From Ampelomyces quisqualis (lineage: Eukaryota > Ascomycota > Dothideomycetes > Pleosporales > Phaeosphaeriaceae), in the NCBI GenBank assembly GCA_018398575.1, contig JAGTXZ010000011.1, positions 682,001 through 746,000 on the forward strand: a stretch of DNA of 64,000 nucleotides, read 5' to 3'. Positions 1 to 10,780 of the stretch are shown here, in pieces. Position numbers and translations under genes: made by a program. Position 1 is the stretch's first letter, and the number at the start of each line of letters is the position of its first letter. The notes under the pieces were generated by a model that searched no databases, was not told the origin of the DNA, and saw only the letters and a program-made list of their open reading frames with translations.

Positions 1-306
1 TGTACACTGCGAAGCATGAGCGAATGGCGTTGGAAAATAGATTTACGTGTTGGATGAAGGATAGGCCTGAGCCCTGTGGTTCATTCCGAGGTGGCCCTTG
101 TAATATAATACGGAACCTGTAACACCAAACTCCACCCATGCCATAGTACATAGAAGGTGTCCGGGCCGACCTCCGCGTAGTCGTGCCTTTGCAACCCACA
201 GGCTCGTGTCCGGAGTCCTAGTACAGCACATCTTGTCCGTCACACCACATTTGCGTCTTGTTCTGATTGTGGATGGACGTCGTCAGGCTGCGGTCGATTC
301 GTGTGC
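1..306. other. Left-edge non-coding stretch
   Basis: No reading frame here resembles a known protein. It lies just downstream of the CBC2 stop codon and presumably holds the CBC2 3' UTR and terminator. Any gene to the left is outside the window. Confidence 0.4.
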
Positions 307-868
307 TTAGTCGTTGTACTCGTCCGCATAGGCCTTGCCATAGCCTCCTCGTCCGGGATCGTATTCGTTCCGGTACTCATCCCTGACCTGTCCTCCACTC
401 TTTCCACGTCCATACTGCCTGCCCTCAGCGAAACCCTCATCCAGATCGGTTCTGATGACTCGCTCGTCTAGCTTGGTACCGCCAATGTACTTCATGCAGT
501 CGAGGGCATCCTGGTGGGTGTAGTATTCGACGAAGCAGAATCCACAGGGCGTCTTCTGGAAGCGGTCGAGGCCCATAACCAGGCGCTTGATCTCGCCGCA
601 CTTGCTGAAAAGCTCATGTATCTGCTCTTCGGTCGTGTAGAAGGAGAGGTTGCCGACGTAGAGCGTGGTAGCGTCTTTCAGCTTGTCTTCGGGCTCAGGC
701 GAGGCTTCGCGGTTCAGTTCGTCGTCGCGTTGGCGTTCGCGTCTTCGCTTCTGCAAAGCTGGTTAGCATGATGAGGCTCGGGAATACAGCTTGGTGACGC
801 CGTACCTTGGCCGTTGCATATGAGCTCGGCTTGTCCAGGCGTTCAATTGTGCTTCGTATGGGCGCCAT
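307..868 (-). CDS. CBC2: Nuclear cap-binding protein subunit 2 (CBP20)
   Basis: Small subunit of the nuclear cap-binding complex, which holds the m7G cap of Pol II transcripts in the nucleus and works with the large subunit CBP80 (not in this window) in splicing, export and decay. Two exons, 868-806 and 750-307, are joined across a 55-bp GT-AG intron and give 168 residues, the usual family size. One RRM domain fills the middle: RNP2 'LYVGNLSF' and RNP1 'CGFCFVEYY' are plain, followed by the family-specific tail 'GRQYGRGKSGGQVRDEYR' that contributes to cap binding. The C-terminus is Gly/Tyr/Asp rich. The start ATG at 868 was chosen because its short exon splices in frame into the conserved part. 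The gene is divergent from NUP82, about 300 bp away. Identification is secure; the exon 1 boundary is inferred from splice consensus. Confidence 0.95.
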
Positions 869-1167
869 GGTGCACAAAGAGCAGTGCCGCAGTCCGAGCG
901 AGTGTGGGAGGTTCCGCGACCAGGATAGCGAGACTTTGAACGGGTGACTGATGTTGTGGGTGTCGTGTTGGCGGGCGCTCGCAGTCGCGAAGATGAACTT
1001 GGAGCTTCAAACGCGCGCTTGGGCCATCAACAAGCGCGTCGAGCTTCTTCCACCGCTCTCTCTCTGTTGCTCGCTTGTACCTCAACATCGCTCTCTCACC
1101 CCAGCAGCTCTGCACCCCACGGTCTGCTGTCAACTCGACTTCTCTGCTGTCGGAGATTTCCGACAGG
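869..1167. promoter_or_regulatory. Shared upstream region of CBC2 and NUP82
   Basis: This 299-bp interval separates two divergent start codons, so it must hold both core promoters and both 5' UTRs. It is pyrimidine-rich on the NUP82 strand just before that ATG. I see no clear TATA box. Confidence 0.4.
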
Positions 1168-3737
1168 ATGCCAAAAGTCCTCAGCTATACGCCCGATTGG
1201 CTCTCACGCCCGAACCCTGGATACCAGCTGTTTGCGCCAAAGCAGGCCAATGGAGTGCCCACAAGAAAGAAGAAGGACTTTGGGCCGCGCAAAACAATCG
1301 CAACAAGAGGCTCGGAGCTGTTCGTAGCCGTCGGGCACGAGATTCGGTGGGCGGATCTGGTCAACTTGAAGGAGGGCACCGAGCCAGCATACCGCACTCT
1401 CAGGATATCGATTCCCCTCCCGATCACGCGCCTCGTCATTTCTCCCGAAGAGGACTATCTCGCCGTCTCGACCTCGCACACGGTCCATGTCGTACACCTG
1501 CCCGATGCCTCGCTGCTCGAAGATGGCGACGACAGTCCGATCAGACCAAAGACATTCCAGGTCGGGCCTACCGCACACGTCACGGAAGAGTCGCCAGTTG
1601 CCACAACACTATGGCACCCGCTAGGCTATCACGGTAGATGTCTGGTCACAATCACAAAGGCGGGTGTAGTGCGCCTATGGGAAGTCAACCGCGCCGACCG
1701 ATCTACCTTCAGCGAGCCAGCGCTGTCCATCGATCTCCCCAAGCTGGCAAACGCGACGAATGATCAGGAAGACTTAAGCGCGTCAAAATTCGGAGCGTCA
1801 AAGGGCTTCTCTCCCGACTCGGTCGAGCTGGAGGTGGCTTCGGCGTGCTTTGGAGACTTTCCAGAGCAGGAGGGCGTGCACGGCTGGGCTCCTATGACCC
1901 TGTGGATTGCTACGGTACCTGGTGACGTCTATGCGCTCTGTCCGCTTCTCCCCAGCAAGTGGCAGCTGGTCGATTCGCCTGGAACGTTCACGCTCCTGCA
2001 GACATTGACTTCGTCAATCAACGTAAATTACACCGCGGTGTCGAATGACGACAACGAGACACCCACAGACGAGCTGAAGGCATCGGAGCGGCAAATCTCT
2101 TGGCTCTCTGACATTATATACGAAGAACCTTTCCTGGAAGAACTACCGAATGGTGACTCAGTCAAGGTCTTCGCGCGGCCGGCCAGCGCGCCTGCGGTTC
2201 CGTTGCTGCAGGGGCCTTTCACCACTGCGCCTGAGGTGGACGACTTCGAGCTTAGCGATATGATCGTTTATTCTCTGAAGACCTTGTCTGATGGGAGCGA
2301 CGAGGAAGCAGCTGAGGGCATACCAACCGCTGTGGTGTGTCTGCTCACCGATACTTGCAAGGTGCATGTCTGCCTTGACTTGCAGGGTATTGTCGGACGT
2401 TGGTTACCATCACCTGAGGTAGGTCTTGTAGATGTCCGTCGGTTCAGTACACTAACCGGTAGCAGGACGAAACCGAAATGCCAGAAACATCCGATCATGA
2501 TTTGATTATTGCTGAAACTATTGTTCTAATTGACAGCGAACAATCTTCATTCAACCAGAGCATCACCCCAGACGTACACACGGATTTCTCCTTTTTCGTC
2601 TCACATGCCAGTGGCGTGTATTACGTTTCACTCGAGACATGGATCAGGAAATTGGAGAATGAGTTATCACAACCCCAGGTCGAGGGCGCAGACTTTCGCG
2701 TTCAGCGTTTGTTGGAATCAGCAAGCAGCTCAGTCGAACAATGCATACAGCGGAAATACGCAGGTGACGCGGCGGAGCAAGAGGTCACAACGAGTGTAGC
2801 CATTGAGGATGGCAATATCGGGTACCTCCTTCTCACATCTGTCGATAACCAGCCTCAGAGCGCCTTCTTGGATGCGCCTGAGTATGGCCTTCCCACGGAG
2901 GAAGAGATTGCGGAATATATGAACGTTGCAGGCCCTCAGAAAGAGGTGCGCGAAGCATGGCAGCCACCGAAGGAATTGTACGAGCCTGTCGACCTCCTAG
3001 GTTCCATTACCATTCCATCGAGACACCGAGCCACGCTGAAGGACGAGGTCAAGCTCTCGCCCGCCAACCTCGAGCTGCTCATGGATGTGCACCGCGTGCT
3101 CTCGGCCAAGACGTCCCGGTTGCAGTACGCAGTAGCTGATCTTTTCAACCGGGCGACTCGCCTGCAGGAGGAGTTCCGAGACCAAGTCTGGCGCAGTGCT
3201 CAGGTGACGTCAAAGATAGATGCAGTCACAGGGAATGATGCACCTGGCTCAGACGGCGAGTCAGGGTATGGCAGTGCCAAGATTGATGAACGACTGGAGA
3301 CGGTGCGGGCGCGACAAGACAAGATTAATGCTCGGTACGAGGCTCTCCGAAGCAAGATGAGCAAGATCAACTCGAGCGAGCTCAGCGAAAAAGAAGCCAA
3401 CTATGTCGCTGAGCTTTCGGCCATGGACAGCGCAGTGGACTCGTCGAACACTACTCTCAGCAGCGATGTCGACGGCACGCAAGAGGCCGCCTGGCAGCGT
3501 CTCGAGAAGCTCAAGGAGATACAGAAGAAGATGGTGAAGGAGGTTGAGCGAGCAACCAAGGATGCACCTGCAGACGCGAACGCCAGGGACAATGCGGTAC
3601 GAGTTCCGAGTCAGTCCCGCAAGGTAGAGCATGAGCAGATCTCCGAGTACATGGCGAGATTGACGGTGCTCGTCGAAGCTGCGGCACAGAGGCTGCGGAG
3701 TGAAGGGATAGATATCCCGCTGGACGAGGGTAGTTAG
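1168..3737 (+). CDS. NUP82: Nuclear pore complex protein Nup82
   Basis: Structural nucleoporin of the cytoplasmic face of the pore (vertebrate counterpart Nup88), which anchors the mRNA-export platform with Nup159 and Nsp1. Exons 1168-2418 and 2466-3737 are joined over a 47-bp intron and encode 840 residues. The N-terminal half, to about residue 450, carries propeller-like blades and short WD-type stretches such as 'TTLWHPLGYHGRCLVTIT'. From about residue 600 the sequence turns into Glu/Lys/Arg-rich heptads typical of the C-terminal coiled coil that pairs with Nsp1/Nup159. The ATG at 1168 begins 'MPKVLSYTPDWL', a typical start for filamentous-fungal Nup82. Sequence between 2419 and 2465 breaks the frame, so the intron is required. 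Low-complexity acidic patches are normal for the family. Assignment rests on overall architecture and remembered family similarity. Confidence 0.85.
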
Positions 3738-4309
3738 ATGTTGCATTCTGCCGCCACTCGATTGCCACCTTGACGGATGGCGCAAGCTGGCGCCCGAAGC
3801 AGCAGACGCGCACTCGGTAGACGCCTGCGGTAGTCGGTGGTAGTGGTGGTGGTGGTGGTGGTGGAGCAGTTGGGCGCTTAGAGGGGCCTGTCCAAGAGCT
3901 GCAGAGACATCACACGGGCTGGCCAATCACACGGGCCATGCACGTGGCCTCCCCGGACGCTATTCGCCCCGGCCGTCTTGGCGCTATCCCGCTGGCCCGT
4001 CAAGACTTGCATACGCGAAGCTTAGTGGTCGCCGGCCCCTGTCAAGCCAATATGCTAGGACATACTACAGTGCCTATTCGCTGCCTACATGCGGAGGTAC
4101 TCAATAGATAATGCTTCGAGCAAGTCGTGCAGTGTTGCTGTGTGCAGACTGCAGTGTGCACCCCCATAAGTGCTGACGTCCCCCGCCACTGCACGCTGCC
4201 GGCCTGCGTCGACTACCATCTGATCGTGCACTGCTTGATTGACTGCGGCATCGCACCCACAGAGCCTCTTCCATAGCTTCGGACGCACTCGTATCTTCTC
4301 CCCGCCATC
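3738..4309. other. Intergenic, NUP82 to BIM1-like gene
   Basis: Non-coding. It contains a short (GGT)n microsatellite at about 3835-3863 that generates an artificial poly-His/Thr frame on the opposite strand. The last 200 bp are probably the promoter and 5' UTR of the following gene. Confidence 0.5.
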
Positions 4310-5136
4310 ATGTTTCGTTTCATCGTCTTCGTCGTCGCCAGCTGGTCGCTCGCTTCGGCCCATACCGTCATCGTGTACCCTGGCTGGAGAGGAAACAACA
4401 TCATCACGAACGGGACAATGTCGCTCACAGACAATCACATCATACCCGGATCGCTGGGTATCACTCACGACAATGGCACAGTTGGGTTTCCATACGGAAT
4501 GCAATGGATGTATCCATGTAGGTCGAGCTCTATGGCAAATACCACGCTTTTGCTCACAGCACCACAGGTGGCGGAATGCCAACCTCACGAAATCGAACCA
4601 ACTGGCCCATCAAAGGCGGCGCCATCTCCATCCAGCCTGGATGGTTTCCGGGACATGCCGCTGCACAGTTCTACTTCAACATGGGCTATGACAACGAACC
4701 CCTCAACTACTCGCACGCAATGCTGTCTCCCTTCTCCATCACTGGGCCTTCCAATTCGCAGTACGAGGGCACGTTCTGCCTGCCGCAGGTGCCGTTACCT
4801 CAAGGCTATGAGCCGAGGGTCGGAGACAATGCGACCATCCAAGTCATTGAGCTGGCGCAGCCCTGTACAACGTAAGTGTTTCTAAAGTACCACACAAATC
4901 TGCCCAATAACTCACAAACTCCTCAGTGCGTCGACATAACCTTCGCAGAACCAGAAGATGTCGCGCCAGTCACGCGAGACAATTGTTTCAATTCGACAAT
5001 CCCAAGCCAAAACATCGGCTTCCAAATGCTCTTCACAAAAACTGCTTCACCAGCGTCGCACAACATCGTCAGTGCTTACGCATCGATACTGGCGCCATTA
5101 CTATTAATCCTTGCACTATGGTCGACTTGGGTGTAA
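4310..5136 (+). CDS. BIM1-like (LPMO-related) GPI-anchored copper protein, apparently frameshifted
   Basis: Member of the LPMO-like copper-acquisition family (BIM1/X325): secreted, GPI-anchored proteins that bind copper through the N-terminal His rather than oxidise polysaccharide. A signal peptide ends 'SLASA', leaving His at the mature N-terminus followed by 'TVIVYPGWRGNN', the family hallmark. Cys pairs and Asn-X-Ser/Thr sites follow. The C-terminus is a hydrophobic tail (from 'HNIVSAYASILAPLLL') after a Ser-rich stretch, as in GPI signals. Exon 1 is 4310-4517, exon 2 starts at 4568, and exon 3 starts near 4927 with 'CVDITF'. The donor GTAAGT at 4872 leaves phase 2 while exon 3 needs phase 0. 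Reading the last ~20 bases of exon 2 one frame over restores the expected 'AALYN|CVDITF'. A one-base loss near 4848-4858 therefore seems likely: recent inactivation or a sequence error. Confidence 0.8.
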
Positions 5137-5850
5137 ACTTACTATCGCATTTTTGATTCCTATTCCCCATGGCGTTTGGCGCAACAAGATATCCAGTCCA
5201 CTCGAAGCGACGCTTTCTGCTTGGACTCTTCTCCCTATATATGAGGCAGTTTCCAAGGATCCATATCAACCGACGGCCAGTTTCAGGCCATCCAAACATA
5301 TCACTAAATGTAGAAGAACGAACGTGCCAAGCACGTTGATCAAGGACATGCTGCTCGAGTATTGTGATTGTGATTCGCTCGCGACATCACAGGTTTCATT
5401 CCCCTCACCCTCGAGCCCATACCATATCTCTGCACGAATGTAAAAACCCATCAAGAGTGAATCAACTAACCCTTCGTCCCAACACTCAACAACTGCGACG
5501 GAATCCTCCATCACGCCAATAACAACTATGTACGTAGCTCTTCTACCCAGCGTGACTATCTCCCTCGACCCCTCATGACTCGCGCTAGCGCCAGTGACGA
5601 AACTTTTTCCCACGGCCGCGCCAGCCCACCGCAAACGCACCGTACCCTTTTCCCGCAGGTTTGACAAGTGCATGTGTTCGCTACGAATTCGCTTTCAAAC
5701 GATCGCCGCTCGTTCCCTTTACGCGCCTCGGTGCACGCCGCACCTTGAGTCGACGTTGGACCGCACGTCATTGCTGCTGCAAAGGAAGTGCTGAAAAGGT
5801 CTGCGATTGGCGGGGCGCGGCTAGTCGCGTTTTTGAAGGGGGGGGGGTCA
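5137..5850. other. Intergenic, BIM1-like to SRR1-like gene
   Basis: No supported gene. Several short frames exist on both strands but none resembles a known family. An upstream exon of the SRR1-like gene could lie near 5750-5850, where the same frame stays open above the chosen ATG. A nine-base run of G lies just before that ATG. Confidence 0.35.
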
Positions 5851-6633
5851 ATGGGTGGGCGCGTCAAGAGGTGGGAAGTGGAGGGTGAGGATGGGTGGAG
5901 GGTGGTTACGCATGGGATGAGGAGGTTGAATGTTGGGAATGAAGCGGGGAAGAAGAAGGGCAAGGGGAAAGAGATTGCGGGTCGGGTACCGAGGCAGCTT
6001 GTCAAAGACGTTACGGGCGAGAAATTGCTTGGGGAGTTTGGGGAGTTGCGAGAGCGCTGGAGGGATACGGCTGTGGCGAGGCAGATTGGAGGGTTGGCGG
6101 GGAAAAGAGGATGGAGTGGGAAGAGTGCGGTGTGTATTGGCATCGGGAGTTTCTCGAGGGATTGGTCAAATCGGTGGCGGAGTCTGTGGCAACTTGTTCT
6201 TTTCATCGATGTTGTCGAGCGTTTTGGCAAAGAGGGTGAAGTCAAGATGTACGCACAGGACCCGGCATTTACTCGTCTGGATAAAGAATTCCTCAAACAT
6301 CTCAACATCACGACGATCGAATCGGGGATCGAAAAGTACATTACGCCCGACTCTTTCGTGTACTCGCCGTTTGTGGATTGGTTCGTCTTGCTGCCCACGT
6401 TCCTTGCAACCAAGGATCCAACAGTGTACGTGGGCAACGAGATCCTAGACGATTATACCGCGTATGCACAAACACGGGACAAGAAAGACAAACTTTCCGA
6501 ATGCAACGAGCTTGGGAGAATATTCTTAAAAGACAGAGACATGGTCAAACTCGACGACTTTGAACACCATGCCCACGCCTTTAGCGGTATGGTCATGTAC
6601 CACCGCACCAACGAAGAGCTTCTCCCAACCTGA
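5851..6633 (+). CDS. SRR1-like domain protein
   Basis: Carries the SRR1-like domain named after Arabidopsis SENSITIVITY TO RED LIGHT REDUCED 1; in fungi (Ber1 in yeast) it is linked to microtubule or haem-related phenotypes, with no established biochemical activity. The domain is recognised by 'CIGIGSFS' (about residue 90) followed by 'SLWQLVLFIDVV', then 'VKMYAQDPAFTRLDKEFL' and 'DSFVYSPFVDWFVLL', the usual order. The N-terminus is basic and has 'EDGWRVVTHG', a common opening in filamentous fungi. I chose ATG 5851, giving 260 residues, but the frame is open about 100 bp further upstream, so an extra 5' exon is possible. The stop is only 12 bp from the stop of the convergent DJ-1-like gene, so the two 3' UTRs must overlap. 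Confidence 0.75.
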   Translation: MGGRVKRWEVEGEDGWRVVTHGMRRLNVGNEAGKKKGKGKEIAGRVPRQLVKDVTGEKLLGEFGELRERWRDTAVARQIGGLAGKRGWSGKSAVCIGIGSFSRDWSNRWRSLWQLVLFIDVVERFGKEGEVKMYAQDPAFTRLDKEFLKHLNITTIESGIEKYITPDSFVYSPFVDWFVLLPTFLATKDPTVYVGNEILDDYTAYAQTRDKKDKLSECNELGRIFLKDRDMVKLDDFEHHAHAFSGMVMYHRTNEELLPT

Positions 6634-6645
6634 AACCGACAAGAC

Positions 6646-7456
6646 TTACGCAGCTCCCCATCGCTCCGTAAACCGATCATCACCAGCATCGGTATTTCTC
6701 TCATACTCACTCGTATCCGCCGCCAACTGCGCCGCTTCCTCCCCCCACACCTCCGCGATCCACGCAAACGCCAGATCCATCCCCGCCGAAATCCCACTGC
6801 TCGTCCAGATATTTCCGTCGACGACCCAGCGCGCCTTGGCCACCCAATTGACGTTGGGATGGCGTGCTTTTACCTGTTCCACCACTCAGCACGCATCGAC
6901 GCCGACATGCCCTGAAAAAAACCTCCCCACGGATGGCAAAGACGGGAAAAGAACAAAAGCAAACGTGGGAAAAGAATGTAAAAGAACATACATCGTTGAA
7001 AACGCGCTTATTCGTCGTCGCGGTCCTTCCCTCAAGTTTGCCCGCTCGAGCAAGAATATCGCTGCCCGTACACACGGTCAAAACCCACTTAATCCCCCCG
7101 TCCTGTCCCCCATCCACATCCAGCTCTTTCAACCACTCCACGCACGCCTTGACATTGCCCTCGCCTTCCGGCCCCGTGGCCCCCAGCCCCCCCGGAATCA
7201 ACAGCACGTCCAGATCCCCCGGCGCAGTGGCAAAAGTATGCGTCGGCACGATGCTCGCGGAGAATTGACTGCCGGTGGAGGCTTGTGCCCAGTTGCGTGT
7301 GGGGACTGGGTCGAGGGTCGAGGATAGGATGGAGAGGTGCAGCGGGTAGAGGCGCGAGAGGATGTGGAATGCGTCGAGGGGGCCGAAGAGGTCGAGGGGC
7401 TGGAAGCCTGGGAAGAGGACGACGCCGATTTTGGTGGGAGGGGAGGTGGGGGGCAT
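6646..7456 (-). CDS. DJ-1/PfpI family protein
   Basis: DJ-1/PfpI (class I glutamine amidotransferase-like) superfamily; members include isonitrile hydratases, glyoxalases and stress proteins, and the exact reaction cannot be read from sequence. Exon 1 (7456-6992) and exon 2 (6873-6646) are joined across a 118-bp intron and give 230 residues. The fold is marked by 'IGVVLFPGFQPLDLFGPLDAF' spanning the first strand and helix, 'LDVLLIPGG' near residue 82, and the nucleophile elbow 'VLTVCTGS' with Cys129. The downstream 'TSSGISAGMDLAF' is typical of the ThiJ/isonitrile-hydratase branch. The ATG at 7456 is the only in-frame start before the conserved strand. It converges on the SRR1-like gene. Cytosolic, with no targeting signal seen. 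Confidence 0.88.
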
Positions 7457-7909
7457 TGTTTTGTTTTTTGGTGCTGGGGATTTGAAGCGTGGAAATTGTG
7501 CTTGGTGGAGGAGTGCTGCAAAGGTGAATGTAATGAGTAAATTGTAAACTACGACGTCATGTGTATTGGTGGGTCATACTTCAAAGTGTTTCTTCTGCTT
7601 GAATGGATGTTTGCCTCTTGCTGATGGAGCTCTCGTGTTCTTATACCTTTCTAGCTCTTCACATGGAATGTCATCTCCACCCAAGACGTGGGCTGGCGGG
7701 TCAAGTCTGAAGTGCAGTGCCTAGAGCAGGTTATTAGTCAGCCGCGGGGAAAAGACTCAGCGGGGTGATTGTACGTAGAACGGCCGGTAAGAGGTTCCAC
7801 GGCCGGGAGTGTGATCAATGGTCACTCTGGACGTTGCGAAGCAGGAATTGAACTATCGAAAATCTATCACATTGGCAACAGTAAAGAAACCAAACTAACA
7901 CGCCAAACC
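7457..7909. other. Intergenic, oxidoreductase to DJ-1-like gene
   Basis: About 450 bp between two genes on the minus strand. It should hold the DJ-1-like promoter and the oxidoreductase 3' UTR. No other structure seen. Confidence 0.4.
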
Positions 7910-9461
7910 TTATACAACACCAAGCATGTGCACCCCCGTCTCATCCTGCTGCTGCACTGTCAACATGCCTCTCGCCCTTTCGATCCTCTCCTGGCTCAAT
8001 ACGTAGCTCCTCGGAATATCACCCTCCTTGATCATACTCTCCTGCACCTCTTCAAGCTCCCTTCCCTCCAACTCGCCAAGCACCATATCAACAACTGCCT
8101 TCCCGCACAAAGTGCCATTAGGCATACCATGCCCCGTGTAACCGCCACATAGCCACAGCCCCTGATTACCAGGTACTTTGCCTACCCATGGATGATCGTC
8201 GCGGCTGTACCCCATGATACCTGTCCATTCGGACGCAGCGGAGAGTTCTTCGAGGCCGTCTGTTTCTCCGTCGAGATCCAGGACGCCCAGAAGCGACCTG
8301 CGCAGGTAAGCAGCGGAATCCGCGTCGATGACCGAGTCATCTGACATTCCGATGGTAGGCATGTGTCCTGCTCCACGGCCTCCGCCAAACATCAAGTGGC
8401 CGCCGGGATTCGGCACGCCTTCGTATGGTCGCTGGATGAGGTAATCGTCGTTGTTCTCGGGCTGGCCTAGTGCGCCCACCATGCCGTAGGAGTCGGGTAG
8501 GATGGTGGAGTTCTTGGGTGGATGGAGGGCGGACATTTGGCCGCGCACGGGAACGATGAGGTCGGCGAAGTGTGGGAGGAGTGCAGACGTGTAGCCGTTG
8601 GTCGCGAGGATGACGGTCGGGGAAGAAATCGTGCCGCGTGGAGTGTGCAGCGTGTGTTTGCCTTCAGCGTCTGTTGTGATCAGTTCGACAGGAGTCTTGG
8701 TCTGGAGATTGATCTTGTTCTCTTTGACGAGCTTTTCAAGTATGAAAGTCACGAGCTTATATGGCCACAAACTGCCAGCACCTGCTGTAAGTGCTGCGCC
8801 GATGCAGTCGGTCCCCACTCGGTTCTTCTTGAGCTCAGCCTTGTCTTTGATGATGGTGACGAGGCTTGCGAATTCTGGATTTGTCTCCTTGAGTTGTGCG
8901 ATTTCGCGCTCGGCTTCGGCCATGGATCCCTGAGTCCAGAAGGTCCGGCAGCCGTATACGGTGCGCCATTCGCAAGGGACGTTGTTAGCTTCGACGTAGG
9001 AGCGTACTGCGGCGACGTTGCGCAATTCGAACGAAGCTACTTCGGAGGCACGGTCCCAGAGGAGGGGTTGGCAGTGGCCGCCGTTCTGTTTCATTTTGTT
9101 AGTTACGCATTCGAAACTGGCATCGGCAGTGAGATCTGTGAGCTGCCATGTGCGGTTCTGAACTGTACGAGGGCATACCATGGCACGTCCATCCAGAGTG
9201 AGTGAGACTTACTCTGCCAGTAGCACACCAACATGCCTCTCTAGCATCGAGTACGACAATGCTTTTCCCCTCGGCCCTTCTATCCTCACTTAGATATCTA
9301 GCAGCGGATGTGCCAGTTATGCCAGTGCCCACGATGACAATATCTGCCTCGGCAGGAAGCTCCTCCGTTGTACGATGTCCAAGGAGAAACTCATTTGGCT
9401 CGCTATGCCAGAACGAGTTCGAGTATATTGGCGTTGGGAGGGTAGCGCGCGCGTGTCTCAT
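7910..9461 (-). CDS. FAD-dependent oxidoreductase, D-amino-acid-oxidase (DAO) type
   Basis: Flavoprotein of the DAO superfamily, which oxidises C-N bonds of amines or amino acids with FAD. Exon 1 (9461-9213) and exon 2 (9085-7910) flank a 127-bp intron and encode 474 residues. The dinucleotide-binding motif is 'VIVGTGITGTSAARYL' at about residues 42-57, followed by 'SIVVLDAREACWCATGRNGGHCQP', the Gly-rich FAD contact split by the intron. 'VILATNGYTSALLP' is the second FAD-binding strand, and the C-terminal 'GLWLCGGYTGHGMPNG' closes the flavin site. This layout matches fungal proteins annotated as FAD-dependent or gamma-glutamylputrescine-oxidase-like; the substrate is unknown. No peroxisomal C-terminal tripeptide is seen. 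Confidence 0.88.
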
Positions 9462-10321
9462 GGTGGTGGTGGAGACCGAAGTGAGATGAACGTATGCGGA
9501 GACGGGGAGGTGGTTCGACGAGCTTAAATAGCTATCCCTCCTATATGTTCCGGGGTTGAGGAGATGCGGTGTGACAAGAGTTAGTGTTCGGTATATTCGA
9601 CTGGGATCGCCTCACGGGGCGAACGGTGTTGCGGAGGGGCAGTGGTGGGTCATGGTTGTGTTCGGAGGACCTGGATGCCTGGGAACGCCGGGGAGCAGCT
9701 CAATTGACTCGAGGCGTTCCGAAGTCGCCAGACATCGCAATATTATGTTGTAGTCGTTACGAAATCAATAATCGATATCATGACGCGTATGTGTGAGGTT
9801 TACGGGCCGCAGAGCTCCGCAAGACATATAGGTACTCCACAAGGCGGTGAGGTTTGGGTATCCATGTGCCTTGCGATTTCGGACTGCCCAGGAACACGAC
9901 TCAGGCTTGCTTATGTCAAGGGGCAGTGCAAACTAGCGCCCGTCCTTTAGAACCCTATTTCGTCTTCAACATTGGCTACTAGGCGTTCATTGCATCGAAC
10001 AGTATAGTCCCGCTTCCTGGAGTGCGCATACTAGACAGTAACACAGGACATCACGCACAACGTCATCGATCATTGAAGTCAAAGTCCCCGATAAGTTCTT
10101 TCAGCTAATATACATACTATAAAGCGACAGAAGCCATGTGGCACGGTGGACTGTGTTTCCCATTCCGTGGTCCACCACGTTCCCATTGTTATTACTGCTT
10201 CTCTACCTAAACGATCGTTGACGGGCTACCAGACACTCTATGATGGTGTGATACAGTCCAGCAGTCACCTAGCCCGGTTATAAAAAGCCATCACAAATCG
10301 CTCGTCTTCAGCTTGCAAAGA
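9462..10321. other. Intergenic stretch
   Basis: Non-coding, 860 bp, between the oxidoreductase start and the stop of the small Ser/Arg protein. Frames are short and show no family resemblance. No repeats or RNA genes recognised. Confidence 0.4.
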
Positions 10322-10780
10322 CTACTTGTTGCGTCGCTGCAAAAAGTCCTTCGCCGTCTCCGTGGCGGACCAGCCACCGAACAACCACTCATTGGAATGC
10401 CGTCCTCGCCATGGATCGCTTCCACTGGTGCTCCCTCGATCAGCAGCCTGAAGGCTAGGACGTACCGGTGTAGAAGGAGATGGAATGGAAATTTGTCGTG
10501 TGTGTTGAGGTGGTGCCGCTTGCGTATGTGTGGCGGGTATTGATCGTGGTGGTGACACCATGGGAGACTTTGATAGCTTGCCAGATGCCTCGCGGGATCG
10601 ACTTCTTGAACGGCCGCGAACGCGTGCGCTGATGGCGCCGAAGAACTCGGAAGCCGCACGTGATGAATGCGATGTTTGCGATGCAGGCGACACGGGTGGA
10701 GACGATGTTTGCGAGTTCTGCGAACCGACTGTGTCTGTGCGAATAGGCTGCATTTGTTGGAAGTTGGGAAGGGATGTCAT
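10322..10780 (-). CDS. Small Ser/Arg/Pro-rich hypothetical protein
   Basis: A 152-residue protein of unknown function. It is mostly disordered: Ser/Gln/Pro-rich N-terminus, a basic 'ARVRGRSRSRSREASGK' block in the middle, then a proline-rich segment. The last 25 residues hold a conserved-looking aromatic motif, 'NEWLFGGWSATETAKDFL', that stands out from the low-complexity remainder and is the best evidence of a real gene. The frame is open 38 codons further upstream, but ATG 10780 ('MTSLPNFQQ') looks the more natural start. The C-terminal motif resembles one I recall from uncharacterised ascomycete proteins; no function follows from it. Nuclear or membrane-peripheral location is possible but not shown. 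Confidence 0.6.
   Translation of the reverse strand: MTSLPNFQQMQPIRTDTVGSQNSQTSSPPVSPASQTSHSSRAASEFFGAISARVRGRSRSRSREASGKLSKSPMVSPPRSIPATHTQAAPPQHTRQISIPSPSTPVRPSLQAADRGSTSGSDPWRGRHSNEWLFGGWSATETAKDFLQRRNK

Noticed and set aside
5556..6437. 293-codon minus-strand frame opposite the SRR1-like gene
   Set aside because: It lies antisense to a well-supported coding region; its Pro/Ser-rich composition is typical of a shadow frame.
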